Assembly (NCBI GenBank): GCA_945910005.1
Contig: CAMDTW010000627.1
Span: 1 to 64,000, forward strand
DNA length: 64,000 nucleotides
Source: Isoperla grammatica
Taxonomy: Eukaryota; Arthropoda; Insecta; Plecoptera; Perlodidae
Direction: 5' to 3'
Shown here: piece by piece, positions 12,701 to 25,638 of the stretch
Layout: each line of letters opens with the position of its first letter
Position numbering within the stretch: position 1 is the stretch's first letter
Program-made: the position numbers and the translations under genes
Notes under the pieces: model-generated
Databases searched by the model: none
The model's input: only the letters and a program-made list of their open reading frames with translations
Told to the model about the DNA's origin: nothing

Positions 12701-14944
12701 CAACCTATAATTCTTATTTTTCGACGGAGGGTGTAACTTCTATCGAAGTTATCGAAATGTGACGAAATGGACAAATTGTGCTTATTGGAGCCTGAAACGC
12801 TCTAAAACAACGATTTGTGCAATTTGGTTGAAACCATTAGGAATCCCAGCCGTATGCAAGATTCCTCTTAAAACTGGAAGTTTGTGGTAGATAGACTAAA
12901 ATCAGCCAATTTCTATATTTAATGCAAATTTTAACCAAAAACGACGAAAAAACTCAATTTATGCATTTTCATTATACTCTTGAAGAATGCAGCCTATAAT
13001 TCTTATTTTTCAACGGAGGGTGTAACTTCTGTAGAAGTTATCGAAATGTGACGAAATGGACAAATTGTGCTTATTGGAGCCTGAAACGCTCTAAAATTTC
13101 GGTTTGTCAACTTTGGTTGAAACCCTTAGGAATCCCGGCCGTATGCAAAATTCCTCTTAAAACTGGAAGTTTGTGGTAGATAGACTAAAATCAGCCAATT
13201 TCTATTTTTTATGCATATTTTAACCAAAAACGACGAAAAAACTCAATTTATGCATTTTCATTATACTCTTGAAGAATGCAGCCTATAATTCTTATTTTTC
13301 AACTTAGGGTGTAACTTCTATAGAAGTTATCGAAATGTGACGAAATGGACAAATTGTGCTTATTGGAGCCTGAAACGCTCTAAAACAACGATTTGTCAAT
13401 TTTGGTTAAAACCCTTAGGAATCCCGGCCGTATGCAAGATTCCTCTTAAAACTGGAAGTTTGTGGTAGATACACTGAAATCAGCCAATTTCTATTTTTTA
13501 TGCATATTTTTACCATAAACGACGAAAAAACTCAATTTATGCATTTTCATTATACTCTTGAAGAATGCAGCCTATAATTCTTATTTTTCAACGGAGGGTG
13601 TAACTTCTATGGAAGTTATCGAAATGTGACGAAATGGACAAATTGTGCTTATTGGAGCCTAAAACGCTCTAAAACAACAATTTGTCAACTTTGGTTGAAA
13701 CCCTTAGGAATCCCGGCCGTATGCAAGATTCCTCTTAAAACTGGAAGTTTGTGGTAGATGGACTGAAATCAGCCAATTTCTATTTTTTATGCATATTTTA
13801 ACCAAAAACGACGAACAAACTCAATTTATGCATTTTCATTATACTCTTGAAGAATGCAACCTATAATTCTTATTTTTCGACGGAGGGTGTAACTTCTATA
13901 GAAGTTATCGAAATGTGACGAAATGGACAAATTGTGCTTATTGGAGCCTAAAACGCTCTAAAACAACGATTTGTCAACTTTGGTTGAAACCCTTAGGAAT
14001 CCCAGCCGTATGCAAGATTCCTCTTAAAACAGGAAGTTTGTGGTAGATAGACTGAAATCAGCCAATTTCTATTTTTTATGCATATTTTAACCAAAAACGA
14101 CGAAAAAACTCAATTTATGCATTTTCATTATACTCTTGAAGAATGCAACCTATAATTCTTATTTTTCGACGGAGGGTGTAACTTCTATAGAAGTTATCGA
14201 AATGTGACGAAATGGACAAATTGTGCTTATTGGAGCCAGAAACGCTCTAAAACAACGATTTGTCAACTTTGGTTGAAACCCTTAGGAATCCCGGCCGCAT
14301 GCAAGATTCCTCTTAAAACTGGAAGTTTGTGGTAGATAGACTGAAATCAGCCAATTTCTATTTTGTATGCATATTTTAACCAAAAACGACGAAAAAACTC
14401 AATTTATGCATTTTCATTATACTCTTGAAGAATGCAGCCTATAATTCTTATTTTTCAACGAAGGGTGTAACTTCTATAGAAGTTATCGAAATGTGACGAA
14501 ATGGACAATTTGTGCTTATTGGAGCCTGAAACGCTCTAAAACAACGATTTGTCAACTTTAGTTGAAACCCTTAGGAATCCCGGCCGTATGCAAAATTCCT
14601 CTTAAAACTGGAAGTTTGTGGTAGATAGACTAAAATCAGACAATTTCTATATTTTATGCATATTTTTACCAAAAACGACCAAAAAACTCAATTTATGCAT
14701 TTTCATAATACTCTTTCAGAATGCACACTAACATTATTATTTTTCAACGGTTGGTGTAACTTCTAAAGTAGTTATCGAAATGTGACGAAATGGACAAATT
14801 GTGCTTAATGGAGCCTGAAACGCTCTAAAACAACGATTTGTCAACTTTGGTTGAAACCCTTAGGAATCCCAGCCGTATGCAAGATTCCTCATAAAACTTG
14901 AAGTTTGTGGTAGATAGACTGAAATCAGCCAATTTCTATATTTT
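9456..14944 (+). repeat. Array block 3: E/C chimera, then D-G-B-B-P-C-D-B-Bn-A-Bn-E-D-G-B-B-P-C
   Basis: The run D-G-B-B-P-C at 9745-11478 recurs at 13211-14944 with an offset of 3466 bp (12 monomers minus 2 bp). Shared rare marks include gatggactg after the G unit and gtatgc after the ccagaaac B unit. The A unit at 12345 carries ttttagcc, tctacagaag and caaccttgg, and recurs at about 17255. Confidence 0.82.
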
Positions 14945-15232
14945 ATGCATATTTTAACCAAAAACGACGAAAAAACTCAATTTATGCATTTTCATTATAC
15001 TCTTGAAGAATGCAGCCTATAATTCTTATTTTTCAACTTAGGGTGTAACTTCTATAGAAGTTATCGAAATGTGACGAATGGACAAATTGTGCTTATTGGA
15101 GCCTAAAACGCTCTAAAACAACGATTTGTCAACTTTGGTTGAAACCCTTAGGAATCCCGGCCGTATGCAAGATTCCTCTTAAAACTGGAAGTTTGTGGTA
15201 GATGGACTGAAATCAGCCAATTTCTATTTTTT
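14945..15232 (+). repeat. Chimeric monomer D(5')/G(3'), 288 bp
   Basis: The 5' half is D type (caacttaggg, intact tatagaag). The 3' half has cctaaaacg and gatggactg, as in the G units at 10034 and 13500. One A is missing near the switch (gacgaatgg at about 15073-15081). In related copies D and G are separate neighbours, so this is a likely crossover junction with loss of a monomer. Confidence 0.8.
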
Positions 15233-18200
15233 ATGCATATTTTAACCAAAAACGACGAACAAACTCAATTTATGCATTTTCATTATACTCTTGAAGAATG
15301 CAACCTATAATTCTTATTTTTCGACGGAGGGTGTAACTTCTATAGAAGTTATCGAAATGTGACGAAATGGACAAATTGTGCTTATTGGAGCCTAAAACGC
15401 TCTAAAACAACGATTTGTCAACTTTGGTTGAAACCCTTAGGAATCCCAGCCGTATGCAAGATTCCTCTTAAAACAGGAAGTTTGTGGTAGATAGACTGAA
15501 ATCAGCCAATTTCTATTTTTTATGCATATTTTAACCAAAAACGACGAAAAAACTCAATTTATGCATTTTCATTATACTCTTGAAGAATGCAACCTATAAT
15601 TCTTATTTTTCGACGGAGGGTGTAACTTCTATAGAAGTTATCGAAATGTGACGAAATGGACAAATTGTGCTTATTGGAGCCAGAAACGCTCTAAAACAAC
15701 GATTTGTCAACTTTGGTTGAAACCCTTAGGAATCCCGGCCGTATGCAAGATTCCTCTTAAAACTGGAAGTTTGTGGTAGATAGACTGAAATCAGCCAATT
15801 TCTATTTTGTATGCATATTTTAACCAAAAACGACGAAAAAACTCAATTTATGCATTTTCATTATACTCTTGAAGAATGCAGCCTATAATTCTTATTTTTC
15901 AACGGAGGGTGTAACTTCTATAGAAGTTATCGAAATGTGACGAAATGGACAATTTGTGCTTATTGGAGCCTGAAACGCTCTAAAACAACGATTTGTCAAC
16001 TTTAGTTGAAACCCTTAGGAATCCCGGCCGTATGCAAAATTCCTCTTAAAACTGGAAGTTTGTGGTAGATAGACTAAAATCAGACAATTTCTATATTTTA
16101 TGCATATTTTTACCAAAAACGACCAAAAAACTCAATTTATGCATTTTCATAATACTCTTTCAGAATGCACACTAACATTATTATTTTTCAACGGTTGGTG
16201 TAACTTCTAAAGTAGTTATCGAAATGTGACGAAATGGACAAATTGTGCTTAATGGAGCCTGAAACGCTCTAAAACAACGATTTGTCAACTTTGGTTGAAA
16301 CCCTTAGGAATCCCAGCCGTATGCAAGATTCCTCATAAAACTTGAAGTTTGTGGTAGATAGACTGAAATCAGCCAATTTCTATATTTTATGCATATTTTA
16401 ACCAAAAACGACGAAAAAACTCAATTTATGCATTTTCATTATACTCTTGAAGAATGCAGCCTATAATTCTTATTTTTCAACTTAGGGTGTAACTTCTATA
16501 GAAGTTATCGAAATGTGACGAAATGGACAAATTGTGCTTATTAGAGCCTGAAACGCTATAAAACAACGATTTGTCAACTTTGGTTGAAACCCTTAGGAAT
16601 CCCGGCCGTATGCAAGATTCCTCTTAAAACTGGAAGTTTGTGGTAGATACACTGAAATCAGCCAATTTCTATTTTTTATGCATATTTTAACCAAAAACGA
16701 CGAAAAAACTCAATTTATGCATTTTCATTATACTCTTGAAGAATGCAACCATTAATTCTTATTTTTCGACGGAGGGTGTAACTTCTATAGAAGTTATCGA
16801 AATGCGACGAAATGGACAAATTGTGCTTATTGGAGCCTGAAACGCTCTAAAACAACGATTTGTCAACTTTGGTTGAAACCCTTAGGAATCCCGGCCGTAT
16901 GCAAGATTCCTCTTAAAACTGGAAGTTTGTGGTAGATAGACTGAAATCAGCCAATTTCTATTTTTTATGCATATTTTAACCAAAAACGACGAAAAAACTC
17001 AATTTATGCATTTTCATTATACTCTTGAAGAATGCAACCTATAATTCTTATTTTTCGACGGAGGGTGTAACTTCTATAGAAGTTATCGAAATGTGACGAA
17101 ATGGACAAATTGTGCTTATTGGAGCCTGAAACGCTCTAAAACAACGATTTGTGCAATTTGGTTGAAACCCTTAGGAATCCCAGCCGTATGCAAGATTCCT
17201 CTTAAAACTGGAAGTTTGTGGTAGATAGACTAAAATCAGCCAATTTCTATTTTTATGCATATTTTAGCCAAAAACGACGAAAAAACTCAATTTATGCATT
17301 TTTATTATACTCTTAAAGAATGCAGCCTATAATTCTTATTTTTCAACGGAGGGTGTAACTTCTACAGAAGTTATCGAAATGTGACGAAATGGACAAATTG
17401 TGCTTATTGGAGCCTGAAACGCTCTAAAACAACGATTTGTCAACCTTGGTTGAAACCCTTAGGAATCCCGGCCGTATGCAAGATTCCTCTTAAAACTGGA
17501 AGTTTGTGGTTTATAGACTGAAATCAGCCAATTTCTATTTTTTATGCATATTTTAACCAAAACGACGAAAAAACTCAATTTATGCATTTTCATTATACTC
17601 TTGAAGAATGCAACCTATAATTCTTATTTTTCGACGGAGGGTGTAACTTCTATAGAAGTTATCGAAATGTGACGAAATGGACAAATTGTGCTTATTGGAG
17701 CCTGAAACGCTCTAAAACAACGATTTGTGCAATTTGGTTGAAACCATTAGGAATCCCAGCCGTATGCAAGATTCCTCTTAAAACTGGAAGTTTGTGGTAG
17801 ATAGACTAAAATCAGCCAATTTCTATATTTAATGCAAATTTTAACCAAAAACGACGAAAAAACTCAATTTATGCATTTTCATTATACTCTTGAAGAATGC
17901 AGCCTATAATTCTTATTTTTCAACGGAGGGTGTAACTTCTATAGAAGTTATCGAAATGTGACGAAATGGACAAATTGTGCTTATTGGAGCCTGAAACGCT
18001 CTAAAATTTCGGTTTGTCAACTTTGGTTGAAACCCTTAGGAATCCCGGCCGTATGCAAAATTCCTCTTAAAACTGGAAGTTTGTGGTAGATAGACTAAAA
18101 TCAGCCAATTTCTATATTTTATGCATATTTTAACCAAAAACGACCAAAAAACTTAATTTATGCATTTTCATAATACTCTTTCAGAATGCACACTAACATT

Positions 18201-19565
18201 ATTATTTTTCAACGTTTGGTGTAACTTCTAAAGTAGTTATCGAAATATGACGAAATGGACAAATTGTGCTTATTGGAGCCTGAAACGCTCTAAAACAACG
18301 ATTTGTCAACTTTGGTTGAAACCCTTAGGAATCCCAGCCGTATGCAAGATTCCTCTTAAAACTGGAAGTTTGTGGTAGATAGACTAAAATCAGCCAATTT
18401 CTATATTTTATGCATATTTTAAACAAAAACGACGAAAAAACTCAATTTATGCATTTTCATTATACTCTTGAAGAATGCAGCATATACTTCTTATTTTTCA
18501 ACGCAGGTTGTAACTTCTATAGAAGTTATCGAAATGTGACGAAATGGACAAATTGTGCTTATTGGAGCCTGAAACGCTCTAAAAACACGATTTGTCAACT
18601 TTGGTTGAAACCCCTAGGAATCCCGGCCGTATGCAAGATTCCTCTTAAAACTGGAAGTTTTTGGTAGATAGACTGAAATCAGCCAATTTCTATTTTTTAT
18701 GCATATTTTAACCAAAAACGACGAAAAAACTCAATTTATGCATTTTCATTATACTCTTGAAGAATGCAACCTATAATTCTTATTTTTCGACGGAGGGTGT
18801 AACTTCTATAGAAGTTATCGAAATGTGACGAAATGGACAAATTGTGCTTATTGGAGCCTGAAACGCTCTAAAACAACGATTTGTGCAATTTGGTTGAAAC
18901 CCTTAGGAATCCCAGCCGTATGCAAGATTCCTCTTAAAACGGGAAGTTTGTGGTAGATAGACTAAAATCAGCCAATTTCTATATTTAATGCAAATTTTAA
19001 CCAAAAACGACGAAAAAACTCAATTTATGCATTTTCATTATACTCTTGAAGAATGCAGCCTATAATTCTTATTTTTCAACGGAGGGTGTAACTTCTATAG
19101 AAGTTATCGAAATGTGACGAAATGGACAAATTGTGCTTATTGGAGCCTGAAACGCTCTAAAATTTCGGTTTGTCAACTTTGGTTGAAACCCTTAGGAATC
19201 CCGGCCGTATGCAAAATTCCTCTTAAAACTGGAAGTTTGTGGTAGATACACTAAAATCAGCCAATTTCTATATTTTATGCATATTTTAACCAAAAACGAC
19301 CAAAAAAATCAATTTATGCATTTTCATAATACTCTTTCGGAATGCACACTAACATTATTATTTTTCAACGGTTGGTGTAACTTCTAAAGTAGTTATCGAA
19401 ATGTGACGAAATGGACAAATTGTGCTTATTGGAGCCTGAAACGCTCTAAAACAACGATTTGTCAACTTTGGTTGAAACCCTTAGGAATCCCAGCCGTATG
19501 CAAGATTCCTCATAAAACTGGAAGTTTGTGGTAGATAGACTGAAATCAGCCAATTTCTATATTTT
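14945..19565 (+). repeat. Array block 4: D/G chimera, then B-B-P-C-D-B-Bn-A-Bn-E-C-K-Bn-E-C
   Basis: The run D-B-Bn-A-Bn-E at 16389-18120 matches 11479-13210 with a 4910-bp offset. Both copies share gcaaccattaattc, tctacagaag, caaccttgg and gaaaccattagg. The K unit at 18410 has extra private changes (aaacaaaaac, catatac, acgcaggttg), suggesting it is older or has not been homogenised recently. Confidence 0.8.
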
Positions 19566-22459
19566 ATGCATATTTTAACCATAAACGACGAAAAAACTCA
19601 ATTTATGCATTTTCATTATACTCTTGAAGAATGCAGCCTATAATTCTTATTTTTCAATGGAGGGTGTAACTTCTATGGAAGTTATCGAAATGTGACGAAA
19701 TGGACAAATTGTGCTTATTGGAGCCTAAAACGCTCTAAAACAACGATTTGTCAACTTTGGTTGAAACCCTTAGGAATCCCGGCCGTATGCAAGATTCCTC
19801 TTAAAACTGGAAGTTTGTGGTAGATAGACTGAAATCAGCCAATTTCTATTTTTTATGCATATTTTAACCAAAAACGACGAAAAAAATAAATTTATGCATT
19901 TTCATTATACTCTTGAAGAATGCAACCTATAATTCTTATTTTTCGACGGAGGGTGTAACTTCTATAGAAGTTATCGAAATGTGACGAAATGGACAAATTG
20001 TGCTTATTGGAGCCTAAAACGCTCTAAAACAACGATTTGTCAACTTTGGTTGAAACCCTTAGGAATCCCGGCCGTATGCAAGATTCCTCTTAAAACTGGA
20101 AGTTTGTGGGAGATAGACTGAAATCAGCCAATTTCTATTTTTTATGCATATTTTAACCAAAAACGACGAAAAAACTCAATTTATGCATTTTCATTATACT
20201 CTTGAAGAATGCAACCTATAATTCTTATTTTTCGACGGAGGGTGTAACTTCTATAGAAGTTATCGAAATGTGACGAAATGGACAAATTGTGCTTATAAGA
20301 GCCTGAAACGCTCTAAAACAACGATTTGTGCAATTTGGTTGAAACCCTTAGGAATCCCAGCCGTATGCAAGATTCCTCTTAAAACTGGAAGTTTGTGGTA
20401 GATAGACTGAAATCAGCCTTTTTCTTTATTTTATGCAAATATTTTAACCAAAAACGACGAAAAAACTCAATTTATGCATTTTCATTATACTCTTGAAGAA
20501 TGCAGCCTATAATTCTTATTTTTCAACGGAGGGTGTAACTTCCATAGAAGTTATCGAAATGTGACGAAATGGACAAATTGTGCTTATTGGAGCCAGAAAC
20601 GCTCTAAAACAACGATTTGTCAACTTTGGTTGAAACCCTTAGGAATCCCGGCCGTATGCAAGATTCCTCTTAAAACTGGAAGTTTGTGGTAGATAGACTG
20701 AAATCAGCCAATTTCTATTTTTTATGCATATTTTAACCAAAAACGACGAAAAAACTCAATTTATGCATTTTCATTATACTCTTGAAGAATGCAACCTATA
20801 ATTCTTATTTTTCGACGGAGGGTGTAACTTCTATAGAAGTTATCGAAATGTGACGAAATGGACAAATTGTGCTTATAAGAGCCTGAAACGCTCTAAAACA
20901 ACGATTTGTGCAATTTGGTTGAAACCCTTAGGAATCCCAGCCGTATGCAAGATTCCTCTTAAAACTGGAAGTTTGTGGTAGATAGACTGAAATCAGCCTT
21001 TTTCTTTATTTTATGCAAATATTTTAACCAAAAACGACGAAAAAACTCAATTTATGCATTTTCATTATACTCTTGAAGAATGCAGCCTATAATTCTTATT
21101 TTTCAACGGAGGGTGTAACTTCCATAGAAGTTATCGAAATGTGACGAAATGGACAAATTGTGCTTATTGGAGCCAGAAACGCTCTAAAACAACGATTTGT
21201 CAACTTTGGTTGAAACCCTTAGGAACCCCGGCCGTATGCAAGATTCCTCTTAAAACTGGAAGTTTGTGGTAGATAGACTGAAATCAGCCAATTTCTATTT
21301 TTCATGCATATTTTAACCAAAAACGACGAAAAAACTCAATTTATGCATTTTCATTATACTCTTGAAGAATGCAGCCTATAATTCTTATTTTTCAACGGAG
21401 GGTGTAACTTCTATAGAAGTTATCGAAATGTGACGAAATGGACAATTTGTGCTTATTGGAGCCTGAAACGCTCTAAAACAACGATTTGTCAACTTTAGTT
21501 GAAACCCTTAGGAATCCCGGCCGTATGCAAGATTCCTCTTAAAACTGGAAGTTTGTGGTAGATAGACTAAAATCAGCCAATTTCTATATTTTATGCATAT
21601 TTTAACCAAAAACGACCAAAAAACTCAATTTATGCATTTTTATAATACTCTTTCAGAATGCACACTAACATTATTATTTTTCCACGGTTGGTGTAACTTT
21701 TAAAGTAGTTATCGAAATATGACGAAATGGACAAATTGTGCTTATTGGAGCCTGAAACGCTCTAAAACAACGATTTGTCAACTTTGGTTGAAACCCTTAG
21801 GAATCCCAGCCGTATGCAAGATTCCTCTTAAAACTGGAAGTTTGTGGTAGATAGACTGAAATCAGCCAATATCTATATTTTATGCATATTTTAACCAAAA
21901 ACGACGAAAAAACTCAATTTATGCATTTTCATTATACTCTTGAAGAATGCAGCCTATAATTCTTATTTTTCAACTTAGGGTGTAACTTCTATAGAAGTTA
22001 TCGAAATGTGACGAAATGGACAAATTGTGCTTATTAGAGCCTGAAACGCTCTAAAACAACGATTTGTCAACTTTGGTTGAAACCCTTAGGAATCCCGGCC
22101 GTATGCAAGATTCCTCTTAAAACTGGAAGTTTGTGGTAGATACACTGAAATCAGCCAATTTCTATTTTTCATGCATATTTTAACCAAAAAAGACGAAAAA
22201 ACTCAATTTATGCATTTTCATTATACTCTTGAAGAATGCAGCCTATACTTCTTATTTTTCAACGGAGGGTGTAACTTCTATAGAAGTTATCGAAATGTGA
22301 CGAAATGGACAAATTGTGCTTATTGGAGCCTGAAACGCTCTAAAACAACGATTTGTGCAATTTAGTTGAAACCCTTAGGAATCCCAGCCGTATGCAAGAT
22401 TCCTCTTAAAACGGGAAGTTTGTGGTAGATAGACTAAAATCAGCCAATTTCTATATTTA
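19566..22459 (+). repeat. Array block 5: G-B-Bn-A-Bn-A-P-C-D-Kn
   Basis: Ten units containing the two-monomer duplication described separately. The B unit at 19855 has an altered A-rich tract (gaaaaaaataaattt). The C unit at 21593 is subtype C1, with tccacggttgg and taacttttaaag. The following D unit has ccaatatctat just before it, a mark shared with the 30-32 kb region. Confidence 0.8.
20144..21303 (+). repeat. Tandem duplication of a two-monomer Bn-A unit (580 bp)
   Basis: A Bn unit with gcttataagagcc is followed by an A unit that starts ATGCAAATATTTT (a 2-bp insertion) and has ttccatagaag and ccagaaac. The pair is then repeated, with ataaga at about 20296 and again 580 bp later. The second copy ends with gaaccccgg. 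The insertion-bearing A unit occurs once more at 29921, linking this region to the 29-30 kb region. Confidence 0.88.
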
Positions 22460-25400
22460 ATGCAAATTTTAACCAAAAACGACGAAAAAACTCAATTTAT
22501 GCATTTTCATTATACTCTTGAAGAATGCAGCCTATAATTCTTATTTTTCAATGGAGGGTGTAACTTCTATAGAAGTTATCGAAATGTGACGAAATGGACA
22601 AATTGTGCTTATTGGAGCCTGAAACGCTCTAAAATTTCGGTTTGTCAACTTTGGTTGAAACCCTTAGGAATCCCGGCCGTATGCAAAATTCCTCTTAAAA
22701 CTGGAATTTTGTGGTAGATACACTAAAATCAGCCAATTTCTATATTTTATGCATATTTTAACCAAAAACGACCAAAAAACTCAATTTATGCATTTTCATA
22801 ATACTCTTTCAGAATGCACACTAACATTATTATTTTTCAACGGTTGGTGTAACTTCTAAAGTAGTTATCGAAATGTGACGAAATGGACAAATTGTGCTTA
22901 TTGGAGCCTGAAACGCTCTAAAACAACGATTTGTCAACTTTGGTTGAAACCCTTAGGAATCCCAGCCGTATGCAAGATTCCTCATAAAACTGGAAGTTTG
23001 TGGTAGATAGACTGAAATCAGCCAATTTCTATATTTTATGCATATTTTAACCAAAAACGACGAAAAAACTCAATTTATGCATTTTCATTATACTCTTGAA
23101 GAATGCAGCCTATAATTTTTATTTTTCAACTTAGGGTGTAACTTCTATAGAAGTTATCGAAATGTGACGAAATGGACAGATTGTGCTTATTAAAGCCTGA
23201 AACGCTCTAAAACAACGATTTGTCAACTTTGGTTGAAACCCTTAGGAATCCCGGCCGTATGCAAGATTCCTCTTAAAACTGGAAGTTTGTGGTAGATAGA
23301 CTGAAATCAGCCAATTTCTATTTTTTATGCATATTTTAACCATAAACGACGAAAAAACTCAATTTATGTATTTTCATTATACTCTTGAAGAATGCAGCCT
23401 ATAATTCTTATTTTTCAACGGAGGGTGTAACTTCTATGGAAGTTATCGAAATGTGACGAAATGGACAAATTGTGCTAATTGGAGCCTAAAACGTTCTAAA
23501 ACAACGATTTGTCAACTTTGGTTGAAACCCTTAGGAATCCCGGCCGTATGCAAGATTCCTCTTAAAACTGGAAGTTTGTGGTAGATAGACTGAAATCAGC
23601 CAATTTCTATTTTTTATGCATATTTTAACCAAAAACGACGAAAAAACTCAATTTATGCATTTTCATTATACTCTTGAAGAATGCAACCTATAATTCTTAT
23701 TTTTCGACGGAGGGTGTAACTTCTATAGAAGTTATCGAAATGTGACGAAATGGACAAATTGTGCTTATTGGAGCCTGAAACGCTCTAAAACAACGATTTG
23801 TCAACTTTGGTTGAAACCCTTAGGAATCCCGGCCGTATGCAAGATTCCTCTTAAAACTGGAAGTTTGTGGTAGATAGACTGAAATCAGCCAATTTCTATT
23901 TTTTATGCATATTTTAACCAAAAACGACGAAAAAACTCAATTTATGCATTTTCATTATACTCTTGAAGAATGCAACCTATAATTCTTATTTTTCGACGGA
24001 GGGTGTAACATCTATAGAAGTTATCGAAATGTGACGAAATGGACAAATTGTGCTTATTGGAGCCTGAAACGCTCTAAAACAACGATTTGTGCAATTTGGT
24101 TGAAACCCTTAGGAATCCCAGCCGTATGCAAGATTCCTCTTAAAACGGGAAGTTTGTGGTAGATAGACTAAAATCAGCCAATTTCTATATTTAATGCATA
24201 TTTTAACCAAAAACGACGAAAAAACACAATTTATGCATTTTCATTATACTCTTGAAGAATGCAACCTATAATTCTTATTTTTCGACGGAGGGTGTAACTT
24301 CTATAGAAGTTATCGAAATGTGACGAAATGGACAAATTGTGCTTATTGGAGCCTGAAACGCTCTAAAACAACGATTTGTGCAATTTGGTTGAAACCCTTA
24401 GGAATCCCAGCCGTATGCAAGATTCCTCTTAAAACGGGAAGTTTGTGGTAGATAGACTAAAATCAGCCAATTTCTATATTTAATGCAAATTTTAACCAAA
24501 AACGACGAAAAAACTCAATTTATGCATTTTCATTATACTCTTGAAGAATGCAGCCTATAATTCTTATTTTTCAATGGAGGGTGTAACTTCTATAGAAGTT
24601 ATCGAAATGTGACGAAATGGACAAATTGTGCTTATTGGAGCCTGAAACGCTCTAAAATTTCGGTTTGTCAACTTTGGTTGAAACCCTTAGGAATCCCGGC
24701 CGTATGCAAAATTCCTCTTAAAACTGGAATTTTGTGGTAGATACACTAAAATCAGCCAATTTCTATATTTTATGCATATTTTAACCAAAAACGACCAAAA
24801 AACTCAATTTATGCATTTTCATAATACTCTTTCAGAATGCACACTAACATTATTATTTTTCAACGGTTGGTGTAACTTCTAAAGTAGTTATCGAAATGTG
24901 ACGAAATGGACAAATTGTGCTTATTGGAGCCTGAAACGCTCTAAAACAACGATTTGTCAACTTTGGTTGAAACCCTTAGGAATCCCAGCCGTATGCAAGA
25001 TTCCTCATAAAACTGGAAGTTTGTGGTAGATAGACTGAAATCAGCCAATTTCTATATTTTATGCATATTTTAACCAAAAACGACGAAAAAACTCAATTTA
25101 TGCATTTTCATTATACTCTTGAAGAATGCAGCCTATAATTTTTATTTTTCAACTTAGGGTGTAACTTCTATAGAAGTTATCGAAATGTGACGAAATGGAC
25201 AGATTGTGCTTATTAAAGCCTGAAACGCTCTAAAACAACGATTTGTCAACTTTGGTTGAAACCCTTAGGAATCCCGGCCGTATGCAAGATTCCTCTTAAA
25301 ACTGGAAGTTTGTGGTAGATACACTGAAATCAGCCAATTTCTATTTTTTATGCATATTTTAACCATAAACGACGAAAAAACTCAATTTATGTATTTTCAT

Positions 25401-25638
25401 TATACTCTTGAAGAATGCAGCCTATAATTCTTATTTTTCAACGGAGGGTGTAACTTCTATGGAAGTTATCGAAATGTGACGAAATGGACAAATTTTGCTA
25501 ATTGGAGCCTAAAACGTTCTAAAACAACGATTTGTCAACTTTGGTTGAAACCCTTAGGAATCCCGGCCGTATGCAAGATTCCTCTTAAAACTGGAAGTTT
25601 GTGGTAGATAGACTGAAATCAGCCAATTTCTATTTTTT
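22460..25638 (+). repeat. Seven-monomer repeat, exact 2023-bp offset (E-C-D-G copied)
   Basis: E-C-D-G at 22460-23615 recurs at 24483-25638, with every landmark exactly 2023 bp (7 x 289) apart. Shared rare variants: caatgg, ggaattttgtgg, gacagattgtgcttattaaagcc, tatgtattttc and aaacgttct. Between the two copies lie B-Bn-Bn. The second G copy has the private change attttgctaatt. Confidence 0.87.
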
